From Bacillota bacterium (lineage in GTDB: Bacteria; Bacillota; Dethiobacteria; Dethiobacterales; Dethiobacteraceae): DNA of 11,383 nt. Below the pieces are notes generated by a model. The model was not told the origin of the DNA. It made no database searches and saw only the letters and a program-made list of their open reading frames with translations. The first letter of the stretch is position 1. Every line of letters starts with the position of its first letter. Positions 1-6,996 of this stretch are shown here, in pieces. The stretch covers positions 1 to 11,383 of the forward strand of contig DUUE01000402.1 of assembly GCA_012841735.1 (NCBI GenBank). The letters are read 5' to 3'. The position numbers were made by a program, and so were the translations under genes.

Positions 1-210
1 GAAAAGCTTGCTGGCCGGAAGCTTGTCCTTCAATTCGGCAGCAATGGCTGCCGGTGCCTTACGCAACGTTTTTGCCAGCTTAAAACAGGGAAAAGCAAGA
101 TCCCCCATTTCCGGTGCAGGGGGATTTTCCAGATCTCCGGCAAGCTGTTCTTTATCCACCGGCACAACGGCCGCAAGCAGTCTGCTTACTTCATCGCGGA
201 ACATCTGCAT
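1..210 (-). CDS. argS: Arginyl-tRNA synthetase, N-terminal part (cut by window edge)
   Basis: This is the first 70 codons of a gene that continues beyond the left edge. Arginyl-tRNA synthetase charges tRNA-Arg in the cytoplasm. The visible part matches the N-terminal additional domain of ArgS, which contacts the tRNA D-loop: residues about 29-60 contain the pattern NPP-PEMGDLAFPCFKLAK followed by LRKAP and IAAEL, typical of Firmicute ArgS. The HIGH and KMSK catalytic motifs would lie outside the window and cannot be checked. The ATG at 210 is preceded by AGAGGT about 9 bases upstream. An ATG two codons later (204) is less well spaced. The gene follows the propeller/GerMN lipoprotein with a gap of about 150 bases that holds a hairpin and a good promoter candidate, so it is probably transcribed on its own. 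No T-box leader is present; the space is too short. Confidence 0.9.
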   Translation of the reverse strand, partial: MQMFRDEVSRLLAAVVPVDKEQLAGDLENPPAPEMGDLAFPCFKLAKTLRKAPAAIAAELKDKLPASKLF

Positions 211-249
211 AAAAAAAGGACCTCTTTCTTCACTTTTGTGATCAGTATA

Positions 250-278
250 ATTATAACTAAAACCGGGCCTGCCTGCAA
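250..278 (-). promoter_or_regulatory. Candidate sigma-A promoter for argS
   Basis: On the minus strand TTGCAG (273-278) is followed after 17 bases by a perfect TATAAT (250-255). The -35 matches the consensus only in its first three bases, but the spacing is ideal and the argS start is about 40 bases downstream of the -10. The -35 and part of the spacer lie inside the left arm of the hairpin at 266-302. Confidence 0.55.
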
Positions 279-302
279 GCAAAGCGCGCGCGCAGGCAGG
301 CC
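266..302 (-). terminator. Hairpin after the lipoprotein gene, possible terminator
   Basis: A perfect 11-bp inverted repeat (266-276 with 292-302) encloses a 15-base loop that includes five GC dinucleotide repeats (284-293). It lies about 60 bases downstream of the lipoprotein stop codon. On the minus strand only a short TTTT follows, three bases after the stem, so intrinsic termination would be weak or factor-assisted. It could also be a bidirectional or purely structural element. Confidence 0.45.
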
Positions 303-362
303 AGCTTATAATTTTCTTTAAGGTCGGTGCGGGCGGTACCGGCGGGAACCAGCCTGCTGAAA

Positions 363-2423
363 TTAGTTTTCCGGGTTAATGTAGTAAGGACGCGTAACCT
401 CCAGCTCCCAGGGCAGGAAATGAGGCAGATTCTTGGGAGGGGTGCCGCTGACGGTAAAATGGACCGTGGTAACAGCCGCATTTTCCAATAAGGACAGAGC
501 CAGCGCATCCCGCAGCATGGCTGCACGGGCGGCGGCTTCCGGTGTCTCCGCCAGCAAGGCGTCAAAAGCGGCGGAAAAATCCACCACTGCCGTCTGCTTG
601 TCGACAATGACAGAGTTTACGGACAGCTGTGTGCGGAAACTCCTGTTATATTCGCTTACTACAGCCTGGACTACGGCTTGCAGCAACACCTCCGGTTCCA
701 TCTCCGGGAAGGCTTTGCCGGCAGGCAGCAGGTAATATCTTTCACCGGTTCGGCGCGGGTAGAAAAGCAGGATCCCCTCTTCGGGCCGGAACATGCTTCT
801 GGGACTGTAGCCCGTGTCTATCTGAATACCGTCCTGGCCAAAAGTATCTTTTTCCTGTCCGTCTACCAGAAAACGGATTTCCTGCACGCCTGTATTTGTT
901 TCCACAGCAGCACTGACAGTATAGAGCAGCGAATCCAGGACACCGGTGAGGAAAGTGGTCCCCGCCATCTGGTCCAGTGCCGCCGGGAGGTCAATCAGGA
1001 TTGTGCCTTCTTTATTTTTAACGTTAATTGTGGCATCTTTGGGGATGGTGCGCAGCAGCCCGCTGTTTTGGGCCGGCCCGCGCACCAGTTCACTGACAGT
1101 ATCCTGCAGCAGGGATTGGCCTTTTTTTACAATCCGTGTAACGGGGATTAAATACTGTGCATTCTCGTCAAAGAAATATAGCTGCAGGTGTGTTTCTCCC
1201 TCTTTTTTGCTGAAGAGGACAGGCTGGTAATAATCCGTCAGGGTCTTGGCAATCACCGGCTCCTCAGGCGGCGCTTTCTTCTCTTCTGTATTCAGGAAAA
1301 AGATACTGCCGTCTTCCAGACCCAGCACCAGTGTGCCTGCTTTGGCGGCATACGCCATTTTCTGCGTCCGGCCGGCCACATCCAGTGCGTTCAGTTCTTC
1401 TCCCTGCTGGTTATAGATATAGATATTGGTCACATCATCCTGATACTCCTGCCAGGAGGACACAATCACACGGTTGCCGTCCCCGGACACCAGGAAGTCG
1501 GCACCGACGGGCAGTCTTTTGTGCCACAGTTTACTGCCGTCCATATTGAGATAAAGCAAATCTTCGTTTTGTGTTGCATCATCTTTAATAAGCGCAGCCA
1601 GGTAAAGGCCGCTTTGTGCCATTACCACACGCTCTACCATGCCATGTGTAGCATAGCTCCAGACTTCGGAGGCATCCTGCCCGTAGCGGATAATCGCCTC
1701 TCCCTGCGCAGCTACAATAATTTGTCCGCTGTTATCCAGGTTAAGCTCGGAACCCTGGGCTACTTCCCAGAGGGCTTCCCCCTCAGTGGTAAAAGCCCCC
1801 AGGTAAGAAGTCCCGTTTTCCTTCCAGTTCAGCATAAGACGGTTGTCCGGGCCGGCAATGCGCACACTGATAATGCTGTCCGCCTCTTTTTCCCAGAGTT
1901 CCTTTCCCTGCAGGTTGACAAGCACCGCCCTGTCCCGGGATCCCTCACTGCCGTCGCTTAACCCCACCAGCATTAATTCCCCGTTGGCGGAAACGGCAAT
2001 CTGTGTGATGGGGGTATCAAACTGATGCATCAATGATTCCACTTTTTCAGGCGTCATTCTGATCAGCCTGCCATCGTCTGTGCCAATCAAAATGAAACGC
2101 CCTTCCGGGTCAAGGTAAGTTATGTTCGGCACGGCTGACAACTGCCTTTCCCATAAGGCCGTGCCATTGTGCTGCAACAGGTAAACAACCTTGGCCGCTG
2201 TGCCCACGACCGCCAGGGAGCCGTCGGGTGTGACCGCCAGGTCGGTGATCTGCACTTCTTTGCTTTTTACATTAAACTTGCCGACTGCAGTCGACTGGGG
2301 TTCGTCCGTATCGGGTGTAATCGGCTCGATGGGGCTGCCTTCCCGGGCGGTATAACGCAGACCGCACCCGCTGAGCATAAGCAGCAGCACCACGCCTATT
2401 AAAAGTCTCAAGCCCTTTGTCAT
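363..2423 (-). CDS. Lipoprotein with beta-propeller and two GerMN domains (LpqB-like)
   Basis: This is a predicted membrane-anchored extracytoplasmic lipoprotein of 686 residues. The start at 2423 (MTKGLRLLIG) opens a classic signal peptide: K3 and R6, a hydrophobic run, and the lipobox L-S-G-C at 17-20. GGGAG sits just upstream. An in-frame TTG at 2492 would put the signal peptide internally and is rejected. Residues about 50-378 form a WD40/PQQ-like beta-propeller, with repeats ending in G-x-x-LWE-type motifs near 90-92, 176-178, 218-220, 255 and 299-300. Two GerMN domains follow. The first is about 412-532, with an RGP...GLLRTIP motif and a closing FLVDG. The second is about 549-667. GerMN occurs in the sporulation protein GerM and in actinobacterial LpqB. 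The gene lies 114 bases downstream of a response regulator/kinase pair, just as lpqB follows mtrAB. A role as an accessory sensor or modulator of the kinase, or in envelope or spore cortex processes, is inference. Confidence 0.85.
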   Translation of the reverse strand: MTKGLRLLIGVVLLLMLSGCGLRYTAREGSPIEPITPDTDEPQSTAVGKFNVKSKEVQITDLAVTPDGSLAVVGTAAKVVYLLQHNGTALWERQLSAVPNITYLDPEGRFILIGTDDGRLIRMTPEKVESLMHQFDTPITQIAVSANGELMLVGLSDGSEGSRDRAVLVNLQGKELWEKEADSIISVRIAGPDNRLMLNWKENGTSYLGAFTTEGEALWEVAQGSELNLDNSGQIIVAAQGEAIIRYGQDASEVWSYATHGMVERVVMAQSGLYLAALIKDDATQNEDLLYLNMDGSKLWHKRLPVGADFLVSGDGNRVIVSSWQEYQDDVTNIYIYNQQGEELNALDVAGRTQKMAYAAKAGTLVLGLEDGSIFFLNTEEKKAPPEEPVIAKTLTDYYQPVLFSKKEGETHLQLYFFDENAQYLIPVTRIVKKGQSLLQDTVSELVRGPAQNSGLLRTIPKDATINVKNKEGTILIDLPAALDQMAGTTFLTGVLDSLLYTVSAAVETNTGVQEIRFLVDGQEKDTFGQDGIQIDTGYSPRSMFRPEEGILLFYPRRTGERYYLLPAGKAFPEMEPEVLLQAVVQAVVSEYNRSFRTQLSVNSVIVDKQTAVVDFSAAFDALLAETPEAAARAAMLRDALALSLLENAAVTTVHFTVSGTPPKNLPHFLPWELEVTRPYYINPEN

Positions 2424-2473
2424 CTCTGTCTCCCACCTTGATTGCCCGCCGGGCATGTTGTGTGCGGCGGCAC

Positions 2474-2530
2474 TTACAATTATAACCTGCAAATACTGTC
2501 AACCATTTAATATTATTTTAATTTTTATTA
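2474..2530 (-). promoter_or_regulatory. AT-rich promoter region for the lipoprotein gene
   Basis: In the 114-base gap between kinase and lipoprotein the minus strand has a perfect TTGACA (2497-2502) and a perfect TATAAT (2479-2484), but only 12 bases separate them. With TTGACA as the -35, an 18-base spacer gives TGTAAG (2473-2478), which matches 4 of 6. Immediately upstream of the -35, 2503-2530 is almost pure A/T and contains TTTAAT repeated with an 11-base period (2506-2511, 2517-2522), followed by a degenerate copy at 2528. This may be an UP element or a site for an OmpR/PhoB-type regulator. Confidence 0.45.
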
Positions 2531-2537
2531 AAAAGTG

Positions 2538-3968
2538 TTACTCTGCAGCCGGCAAACTGGCACGGGGAATGGTAACCACAAAACTGGAACCTTTCCCGTC
2601 CGGTCCGTCCTCAATCCAAATGCGCCCGCCATGGTTGCGGACTATTTCCTGAACAATGGCCAGACCGAGGCCGGTTCCTCCCTGTTCACGGGAACGGGCT
2701 TTGTCAACCCGGTAAAAACGTTCAAAGACTTTCTCTCTGTGTTCCTCCGGAATCCCGACCCCGTTGTCGGTGACAATCAGTTTCAGGCAATCATTTTCCT
2801 GTGTCAGCGTAACAGTTACCCTGCCTCCGGCCGGAGTATATTTGATGGCATTATCCACCAAATTGAACACAACCTGTTTAATCTGATGCAGAACGGCAAA
2901 AACAGGTGCCGCCTGCGCGGGCAGGATGGAATGAAATTCAATTTGTTTTTCCTTCGCCTTTTTTTGCAGCATTTCCAGCGTCTGCCGGATTGTGGGCACC
3001 ACATCGGCCACTGTCATGGTTTCTTCCGTGGCCAGCTTGTCAAGGCGTGTCAAATCCAGCAGGTTTTCTACCAGCCGGATCAGCCGTTCCAGTTCCTGGT
3101 CAATGTCATCCAGGAATTCCTCCCTTTCTTCCGGCTCCAAAGGGAAGTCCCGCATGGATTTTACCAGAATATTCAATGATGTCAGGGGAGTCCGCATTTC
3201 ATGGGACGCATTGGCAACAAATTCTTTTAACTTCCGCGTATTTTCCTGCAATTGTGCCGCCATTTCGTTAAACTGCCTTGTCAGCCTGCCGATCTCATCC
3301 CGGGAGCGGACAGGGACGCGCTGGGAAAGATCTCCTTTGGCCATTTTTTCCGTGGCTTCACTGAGGGACCGGATCGGGCCGGTGATTTTCCTGGCCAGAA
3401 AGCGGCCGATAATGCCTGCAGTCAGAATGGCCAGCAAAGTAATAAGCAGCAGATAAGTGCGGATATCATTTTGCAGTTCATCAATTGCCTGCAGTGACGA
3501 GGAGACAAAAACGGCACCCAGTATTTCACCGTCCGCTTCAATGGGAACGGCTACCTGCAGCACCAGAAAACCGCTTGTTTCCGAATACTGCACGCTCCAG
3601 CTTTTGTCGCCCTGCTGCAGCAGTGCATGGGTAATTTCCGGGCGGTTCAGGACTGTTCCTACCAGCCCTTCCACCCGGACCGAGTCTCCCAGCACACGCT
3701 GCCTGTCATCCGTAATCAGAATACGGCTCCGGCTCTGGCGCGCCACCAGTTCGGCCTGGTTGGAGATATCCACCACATCGGGTGTCGTCTGTAATTTGGG
3801 TGCCACCAGATCGCGCACTACTCTGGCGGCTGCCACCATGGCCTCGTACTGGTAGGCAAAATAATAGTTTTTCAGCAAGTTCAGCAGAAAAAGGGAAGCT
3901 GACACCATGACCACCACAAGGAGAATAAAATAGGTGACGGTCAGTTTGGTGCGAATGCTGCTAAACAT
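2538..3968 (-). CDS. Sensor histidine kinase (HAMP-HisKA-HATPase)
   Basis: This is a membrane sensor kinase of 476 residues that should autophosphorylate and pass phosphate to the response regulator encoded just upstream. Visible in order: TM1 about 10-32; an extracytoplasmic sensor region about 33-170 with no recognised ligand motif (Cache-like by size only); TM2 about 171-191; HAMP about 190-243 ending in the DEIGRL-type segment; HisKA with the phosphoacceptor His256 in NASHEMRTPL; and HATPase_c with the N box (N373 in NLVDNAIKYT), F box FERFYR, G1 DNGVGIP (401-407) and G2 GGTGLGLAI (430-438). All catalytic motifs are intact. There is no PAS domain after HAMP, which separates it from typical WalK and makes it MtrB- or ResE-like in layout. 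The ATG at 3968 has GGGAGG upstream and overlaps the regulator's stop codon by 8 bases, indicating translational coupling. The stimulus cannot be read from the sequence. Confidence 0.95.
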   Translation of the reverse strand: MFSSIRTKLTVTYFILLVVVMVSASLFLLNLLKNYYFAYQYEAMVAAARVVRDLVAPKLQTTPDVVDISNQAELVARQSRSRILITDDRQRVLGDSVRVEGLVGTVLNRPEITHALLQQGDKSWSVQYSETSGFLVLQVAVPIEADGEILGAVFVSSSLQAIDELQNDIRTYLLLITLLAILTAGIIGRFLARKITGPIRSLSEATEKMAKGDLSQRVPVRSRDEIGRLTRQFNEMAAQLQENTRKLKEFVANASHEMRTPLTSLNILVKSMRDFPLEPEEREEFLDDIDQELERLIRLVENLLDLTRLDKLATEETMTVADVVPTIRQTLEMLQKKAKEKQIEFHSILPAQAAPVFAVLHQIKQVVFNLVDNAIKYTPAGGRVTVTLTQENDCLKLIVTDNGVGIPEEHREKVFERFYRVDKARSREQGGTGLGLAIVQEIVRNHGGRIWIEDGPDGKGSSFVVTIPRASLPAAE

Positions 3969-4659
3969 TTTTCGCCTCCCGGAATTTGTAGCCTGCTCCC
4001 CAGACAGTGAGGATCAGTTCGGGAGCGGATGGATCCGGTTCAATTTTTTCCCGCAGGTGTCTGATATGCACATCCACAGTGCGGGCATCACCATAATAGT
4101 CATAACCCCATACATTTTCCAGCAATTGTTCCCGGCTGAAAACACGTCCCGGCTGGCTGGCCAAAAGGCTCAGCAGGGCAAATTCCTTGCTTGTCAGGTC
4201 AACTTCCTTGCCCCTGACTTTCACTTTATGGGAAAATAAATCAATCTGCAGATCCTGCAGGCGGATTACTTTCAGGCTGGCCGCATCGGCCGTCTGGTTC
4301 TGGGAACGGCGCAGTATGGCTTTCACCCGTGCAACCAGTTCCCGGGGGTTAAACGGTTTCGTCATGTAATCGTCGGCCCCCAGTTCCAGCCCCAGGATTT
4401 TATCGATATCTTCGCCGCGCGCTGTCAGCATAATAATGGGGGTCTCGCTTTTTTTCCGGATACGGCGGCAGACTTCAAACCCGTCCACACCCGGCAGCAT
4501 CAGGTCCAGTACAATCAGATCCGGTGCTTCTTCTTCAAACAGCTGCAAAGCTTCTTCGCCGTCGTAGGCAGCCAGCACCTCATAATGTTCTTTTTCCAGG
4601 GCAAATTTCAGCCCTTTGACAATGGTTTTCTCATCATCAACCACCAGTATTTTAGGCAC
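3961..4659 (-). CDS. OmpR/PhoB-family response regulator
   Basis: This is a DNA-binding response regulator of 232 residues and the cognate partner of the downstream kinase. The receiver domain (1-118) shows the acidic pocket DD at 8-9, the phosphoacceptor Asp52 in LDLMLPG, Thr79 and Lys101. The C-terminal winged-helix domain (about 130-228) has the transactivation-loop segment around VWGYDYYGD, the recognition helix RTVDVHIRHLREKI, and a closing TVWGAGYKF hairpin. The usual Arg of the TVRGVGY motif is Trp here, as in many clostridial members. The start is GTG, with AAAGGGGG eight bases upstream. The gene begins 17 bases after the end of udg and overlaps the kinase by 8 bases, so udg-regulator-kinase is probably one transcript. 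The sequence resembles WalR, PhoP and MtrA types about equally, so no symbol is given. Confidence 0.95.
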   Translation of the reverse strand: MPKILVVDDEKTIVKGLKFALEKEHYEVLAAYDGEEALQLFEEEAPDLIVLDLMLPGVDGFEVCRRIRKKSETPIIMLTARGEDIDKILGLELGADDYMTKPFNPRELVARVKAILRRSQNQTADAASLKVIRLQDLQIDLFSHKVKVRGKEVDLTSKEFALLSLLASQPGRVFSREQLLENVWGYDYYGDARTVDVHIRHLREKIEPDPSAPELILTVWGAGYKFREAKNV

Positions 4660-4676
4660 AGGTTTTCCCCCTTTCT

Positions 4677-5330
4677 TTATTGCAATGACCGGTAAAAATC
4701 CCGCACTTGTTTCATGTCTTCCCAGACAGGTCTTTTTTTTGTCACATCACGCAGCAGGGCCGCAGGGTGGTATGTGGCCATGACTTTGGCATTATATTTT
4801 TCAAACCATCTGCCGCGGACCACTGAAACGCGCGCCTTGTCATCAAGCAGTACCTGTGTGGCCAGCGCCCCCAGGCAGACAATAATGCGCGGGCGGATCA
4901 GGGCCAGCTGCCGCAACAGATACGGCAGGCAGGCATTCACTTCATCCCGTGCCGGCAGGCGGTTTCTTGGCGGCCGGCACTTTACCACATTGGCAATATA
5001 AACTTCTTCCCGGGCGAACCCGGCAGCCGCCAGGATTTTGTCCAGCAGTTTGCCCGCCGCACCGACAAAAGGCCGGCCCAGCCTGTCTTCATCGGCTCCC
5101 GGCCCTTCGCCCACAAATATTATTTTTGCCTGTGGGTTACCCTCGCCGAAAACTGTTTGCGTGGCACTCTGGCGCAGGCGGCAGCGGGAACAAGCCGTCA
5201 CTTCCTGCCTCAGCGCCGCCAGAGAGTCTTCCGGCCTGTTTTTGGCGGCCGGTGCAGTTATACACGGCGGAGCCGGCCGCGAACGGGGCTTTGTCTCTGT
5301 CAGCAGATCGAACAAGTATGGTTCTTTCAT
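4677..5330 (-). CDS. udg: Family 4 uracil-DNA glycosylase ([4Fe-4S])
   Basis: This enzyme removes uracil from DNA, beginning base-excision repair of deaminated cytosine. The protein is 217 residues. Four cysteines in the family 4 pattern should hold the [4Fe-4S] cluster: C47 and C50 (CSRC), then C118 (VVKCRPPRNR) and C134. The active-site segment GEGPGADEDR is at 74-83, GRPFVGAAGKLLD follows at 85-97, and the second motif HPAALLR is at 188-194. The first 35 residues are a low-conservation, proline- and alanine-rich tail found in many family members. The ATG at 5330 has GGGTGA about 7 bases upstream, a modest ribosome site. The gene follows the pdxT terminator and precedes the two-component genes by 17 bases, so it probably leads that operon. 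I see no convincing promoter in 5331-5390. DNA polymerase-like annotations of this family in databases are historical errors. Confidence 0.93.
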   Translation of the reverse strand: MKEPYLFDLLTETKPRSRPAPPCITAPAAKNRPEDSLAALRQEVTACSRCRLRQSATQTVFGEGNPQAKIIFVGEGPGADEDRLGRPFVGAAGKLLDKILAAAGFAREEVYIANVVKCRPPRNRLPARDEVNACLPYLLRQLALIRPRIIVCLGALATQVLLDDKARVSVVRGRWFEKYNAKVMATYHPAALLRDVTKKRPVWEDMKQVRDFYRSLQ

Positions 5331-5390
5331 TACTTTTTCACCCAGAGATTACTTCCACAAAGATAGGTTTTCTCCTTTTTCAGAAAATAA

Positions 5391-5417
5391 CAAAGAGAAG
5401 GCACAACCTTCTCTTTG
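5391..5417 (-). terminator. Intrinsic terminator of the pdxS-pdxT operon
   Basis: A perfect 11-bp stem (5391-5401 with 5407-5417) has a 5-base loop. It is followed on the minus strand by TTATTTTC and lies just after the pdxT stop codon. This is the cleanest terminator in the window. Confidence 0.8.
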
Positions 5418-5424
5418 CTTGCTG

Positions 5425-6000
5425 CTACTGTTTTTTTTCGGCCAGCCGTAAAAAATAGGCATGCATGCGGATGTCGTCAGTTAACTCCGGGTGAAAAGAG
5501 CTGACAAGCAAATTGCCCTGCCGGGTGGCCACCGCCCGGCCGCGGTAAGTGGCAAGAACTTCCACCCCTGCGCCCGTCCGGATAATCAGGGGTGCCCGGA
5601 TAAAAACACTCCGGAAAAGCTCCCTGCCCAGCACGGGAATTTCAAGGTCAGCTTCAAAGCTTTCCCGCTGACGGCCGAAAGCATTGCGCCTGACCGTTAT
5701 CTCCATCCCGCCCAGGGTATACTGGGGCGGGCCGTCCACCTTATTGGCCAGCAGGATCATGCCGGCACATGTGCCGTAAACCGCCCTGCCGCTGCGCATA
5801 AATTCCTGCAGTGCAGGTCCCAGGCCAAAACGGTCAAGCAGCTTGCCGATAGTTGTACTTTCCCCGCCGGGTATGACCAGACAGTCCAGGTTGTCCAGCT
5901 GCTCCCGGTGTTTGACAAAAACAGTTTCTGCGCCGCATTTTTTGAGAGCAACGGCATGTTCCCGCGCCGCGCCCTGCAGGCTGAGTACGCCTGCTTTCAT
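5425..6000 (-). CDS. pdxT: Pyridoxal 5'-phosphate synthase glutaminase subunit PdxT
   Basis: PdxT is the class I glutamine amidotransferase subunit of PLP synthase. It releases ammonia from glutamine and channels it to PdxS. The 191-residue protein starts MKAGVLSLQG. It has GGESTT at 45-50, the nucleophile Cys78 in GTCAGM, and the His170/Glu172 pair in FHPEL, completing the Cys-His-Glu triad; length is normal for the family. The reading frame is open much further upstream, but that part overlaps pdxS and encodes nothing recognisable. The ATG at 6000 lies one base after the pdxS stop codon, and AGGAG occurs about 14 bases upstream, so translation is probably coupled. A run of eight A bases occurs in the last codons (Lys-Lys). 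An intrinsic terminator follows directly. Confidence 0.97.
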   Translation of the reverse strand: MKAGVLSLQGAAREHAVALKKCGAETVFVKHREQLDNLDCLVIPGGESTTIGKLLDRFGLGPALQEFMRSGRAVYGTCAGMILLANKVDGPPQYTLGGMEITVRRNAFGRQRESFEADLEIPVLGRELFRSVFIRAPLIIRTGAGVEVLATYRGRAVATRQGNLLVSSFHPELTDDIRMHAYFLRLAEKKQ

Positions 6001-6001
6001 C

Positions 6002-6886
6002 TTACCAACCGCGCTCCTGCATTCGTTCTGCAGGGTCAAGTGAAGCAATTTCCAGGCCGGGCATGGCTTCACCCAGGCCTTTGGACAGTTCGGCCAGTGC
6101 CTGGGGATCATCATAATGCAGTGTGGCATCCACAATGGCACGGGCGCGTGCCTTGGGATCCTTTGATTTAAAAATACCCGAACCAACGAAAATGCCGTCA
6201 CAACCCAGCTGCATCATCAGTGCGGCATCTGCAGGTGTGGCAATGCCGCCGGCGGCAAAATTAACCACGGGCAGGCGCCCCAGGCGTTTTACTTCGACAA
6301 CCAATTCGTACGGTGCGGCGATATTTTTGGCGAAAGTCATCAGTTCTTCATCCGGGGTGTTTTGCAGCTTGCGGATTTCACTCATCACAATGCGTATGTG
6401 GCGCACTGCTTCCACCACATTGCCCGTTCCCGGTTCACCCTTGGTCCGGATCATGGCGGCTCCTTCACCTATCCGGCGCAGTGCTTCGCCCAGATTGCGG
6501 GCGCCGCAGACAAAAGGTACTTTAAACAGGTGTTTATTAATGTGAAACTCCTCATCTGCCGGTGTCAGAACTTCACTCTCATCAATATAGTCAACGCCCA
6601 GCGCTTCCAGGATTTGCGCCTCCACAAAGTGGCCGATCCTGGCTTTGGCCATTACCGGGATGGTAACCGCATCCATAATACGCACAATTATATCGGGATC
6701 CGCCATCCTGGCCACACCGCCGGCTGCACGGATATCCGCCGGGACACGTTCCAGCGCCATAACGGCAACCGCACCGGCCTCCTCTGCTATTTTGGCCTGT
6801 TCCGGCGTAGTCACATCCATGATGACACCGCCCTTCAGCATCTCCGCCAGGCCTGCTTTCACGCGGAAAGTTCCTTGTTCCGCCAT
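6002..6886 (-). CDS. pdxS: Pyridoxal 5'-phosphate synthase lyase subunit PdxS
   Basis: PdxS makes PLP from ribose 5-phosphate, glyceraldehyde 3-phosphate and ammonia supplied by PdxT, in a 12+12 subunit complex. Starting at 6886 (MAEQGTFRVK) the protein has 294 residues, the same as Bacillus subtilis PdxS, and aligns with it from the first residue. The catalytic lysines fall at K81 (in PVMAKARIGH) and K149 (in IRTKGEPGTG), with Asp24 in VIMDV. The strongly conserved VMALERVPADIRAAGG and MQERGW ends are intact. An ATG two codons earlier (6892) is rejected because the GAGGGGG ribosome site would be only two bases away; from 6886 the spacing is 7. The gene is first in a pdxST operon with its own promoter candidate. 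No pdxR-type regulator is next to it. Confidence 0.98.
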   Translation of the reverse strand: MAEQGTFRVKAGLAEMLKGGVIMDVTTPEQAKIAEEAGAVAVMALERVPADIRAAGGVARMADPDIIVRIMDAVTIPVMAKARIGHFVEAQILEALGVDYIDESEVLTPADEEFHINKHLFKVPFVCGARNLGEALRRIGEGAAMIRTKGEPGTGNVVEAVRHIRIVMSEIRKLQNTPDEELMTFAKNIAAPYELVVEVKRLGRLPVVNFAAGGIATPADAALMMQLGCDGIFVGSGIFKSKDPKARARAIVDATLHYDDPQALAELSKGLGEAMPGLEIASLDPAERMQERGW

Positions 6887-6893
6887 CTCCATT

Positions 6894-6900
6894 CCCCCTC
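6894..6900 (-). promoter_or_regulatory. Ribosome binding site that fixes the pdxS start
   Basis: GAGGGGG lies 7 bases before the ATG at 6886 but only 1 base before the ATG at 6892, so it selects the downstream start. Confidence 0.7.
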
Positions 6901-6934
6901 GGGCTTCACGTAAATTATGCTAAATTGATACTAT

Positions 6935-6963
6935 ATTTTACTATAACTTTCCCTGCCGGGCAA
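6935..6963 (-). promoter_or_regulatory. Candidate sigma-A promoter for pdxST
   Basis: On the minus strand TTGCCC (6958-6963) and TAAAAT (6935-6940) are separated by 17 bases, about 50 bases before the pdxS start. The -10 matches 5 of 6. The surrounding 6911-6950 is A/T-rich compared with the coding regions. Confidence 0.55.
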
Positions 6964-6996
6964 GTATTTCGCCGGACGGCAGGCCGGCTCTGACAG

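Noticed and set aside
211..362. T-box leader for argS
   Set aside because: The space is too short for stem I plus antiterminator, and the main hairpin lies upstream of the likely transcription start.
1188..1961. Plus-strand open frame of 257 codons opposite the lipoprotein gene
   Set aside because: It is antisense to a well-supported gene, shows no recognisable domain, and lacks a good ribosome site. It is a by-product of codon bias on the other strand.
2535..3179. Plus-strand open frame of 214 codons opposite the histidine kinase
   Set aside because: It mirrors the HATPase/HisKA coding region and its product has no family features.
6001..6201. N-terminal extension of pdxT inside pdxS
   Set aside because: The extension overlaps the conserved end of pdxS in another frame and encodes nothing PdxT-like; MKAGVLSLQG at 6000 matches the family N-terminus.
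6950..6996. Intrinsic terminator after ddl
   Set aside because: Only short imperfect GC stems (for example CCTGCCG/CGGCAGG with an 18-base loop) are present, with no T run, so I do not call one.
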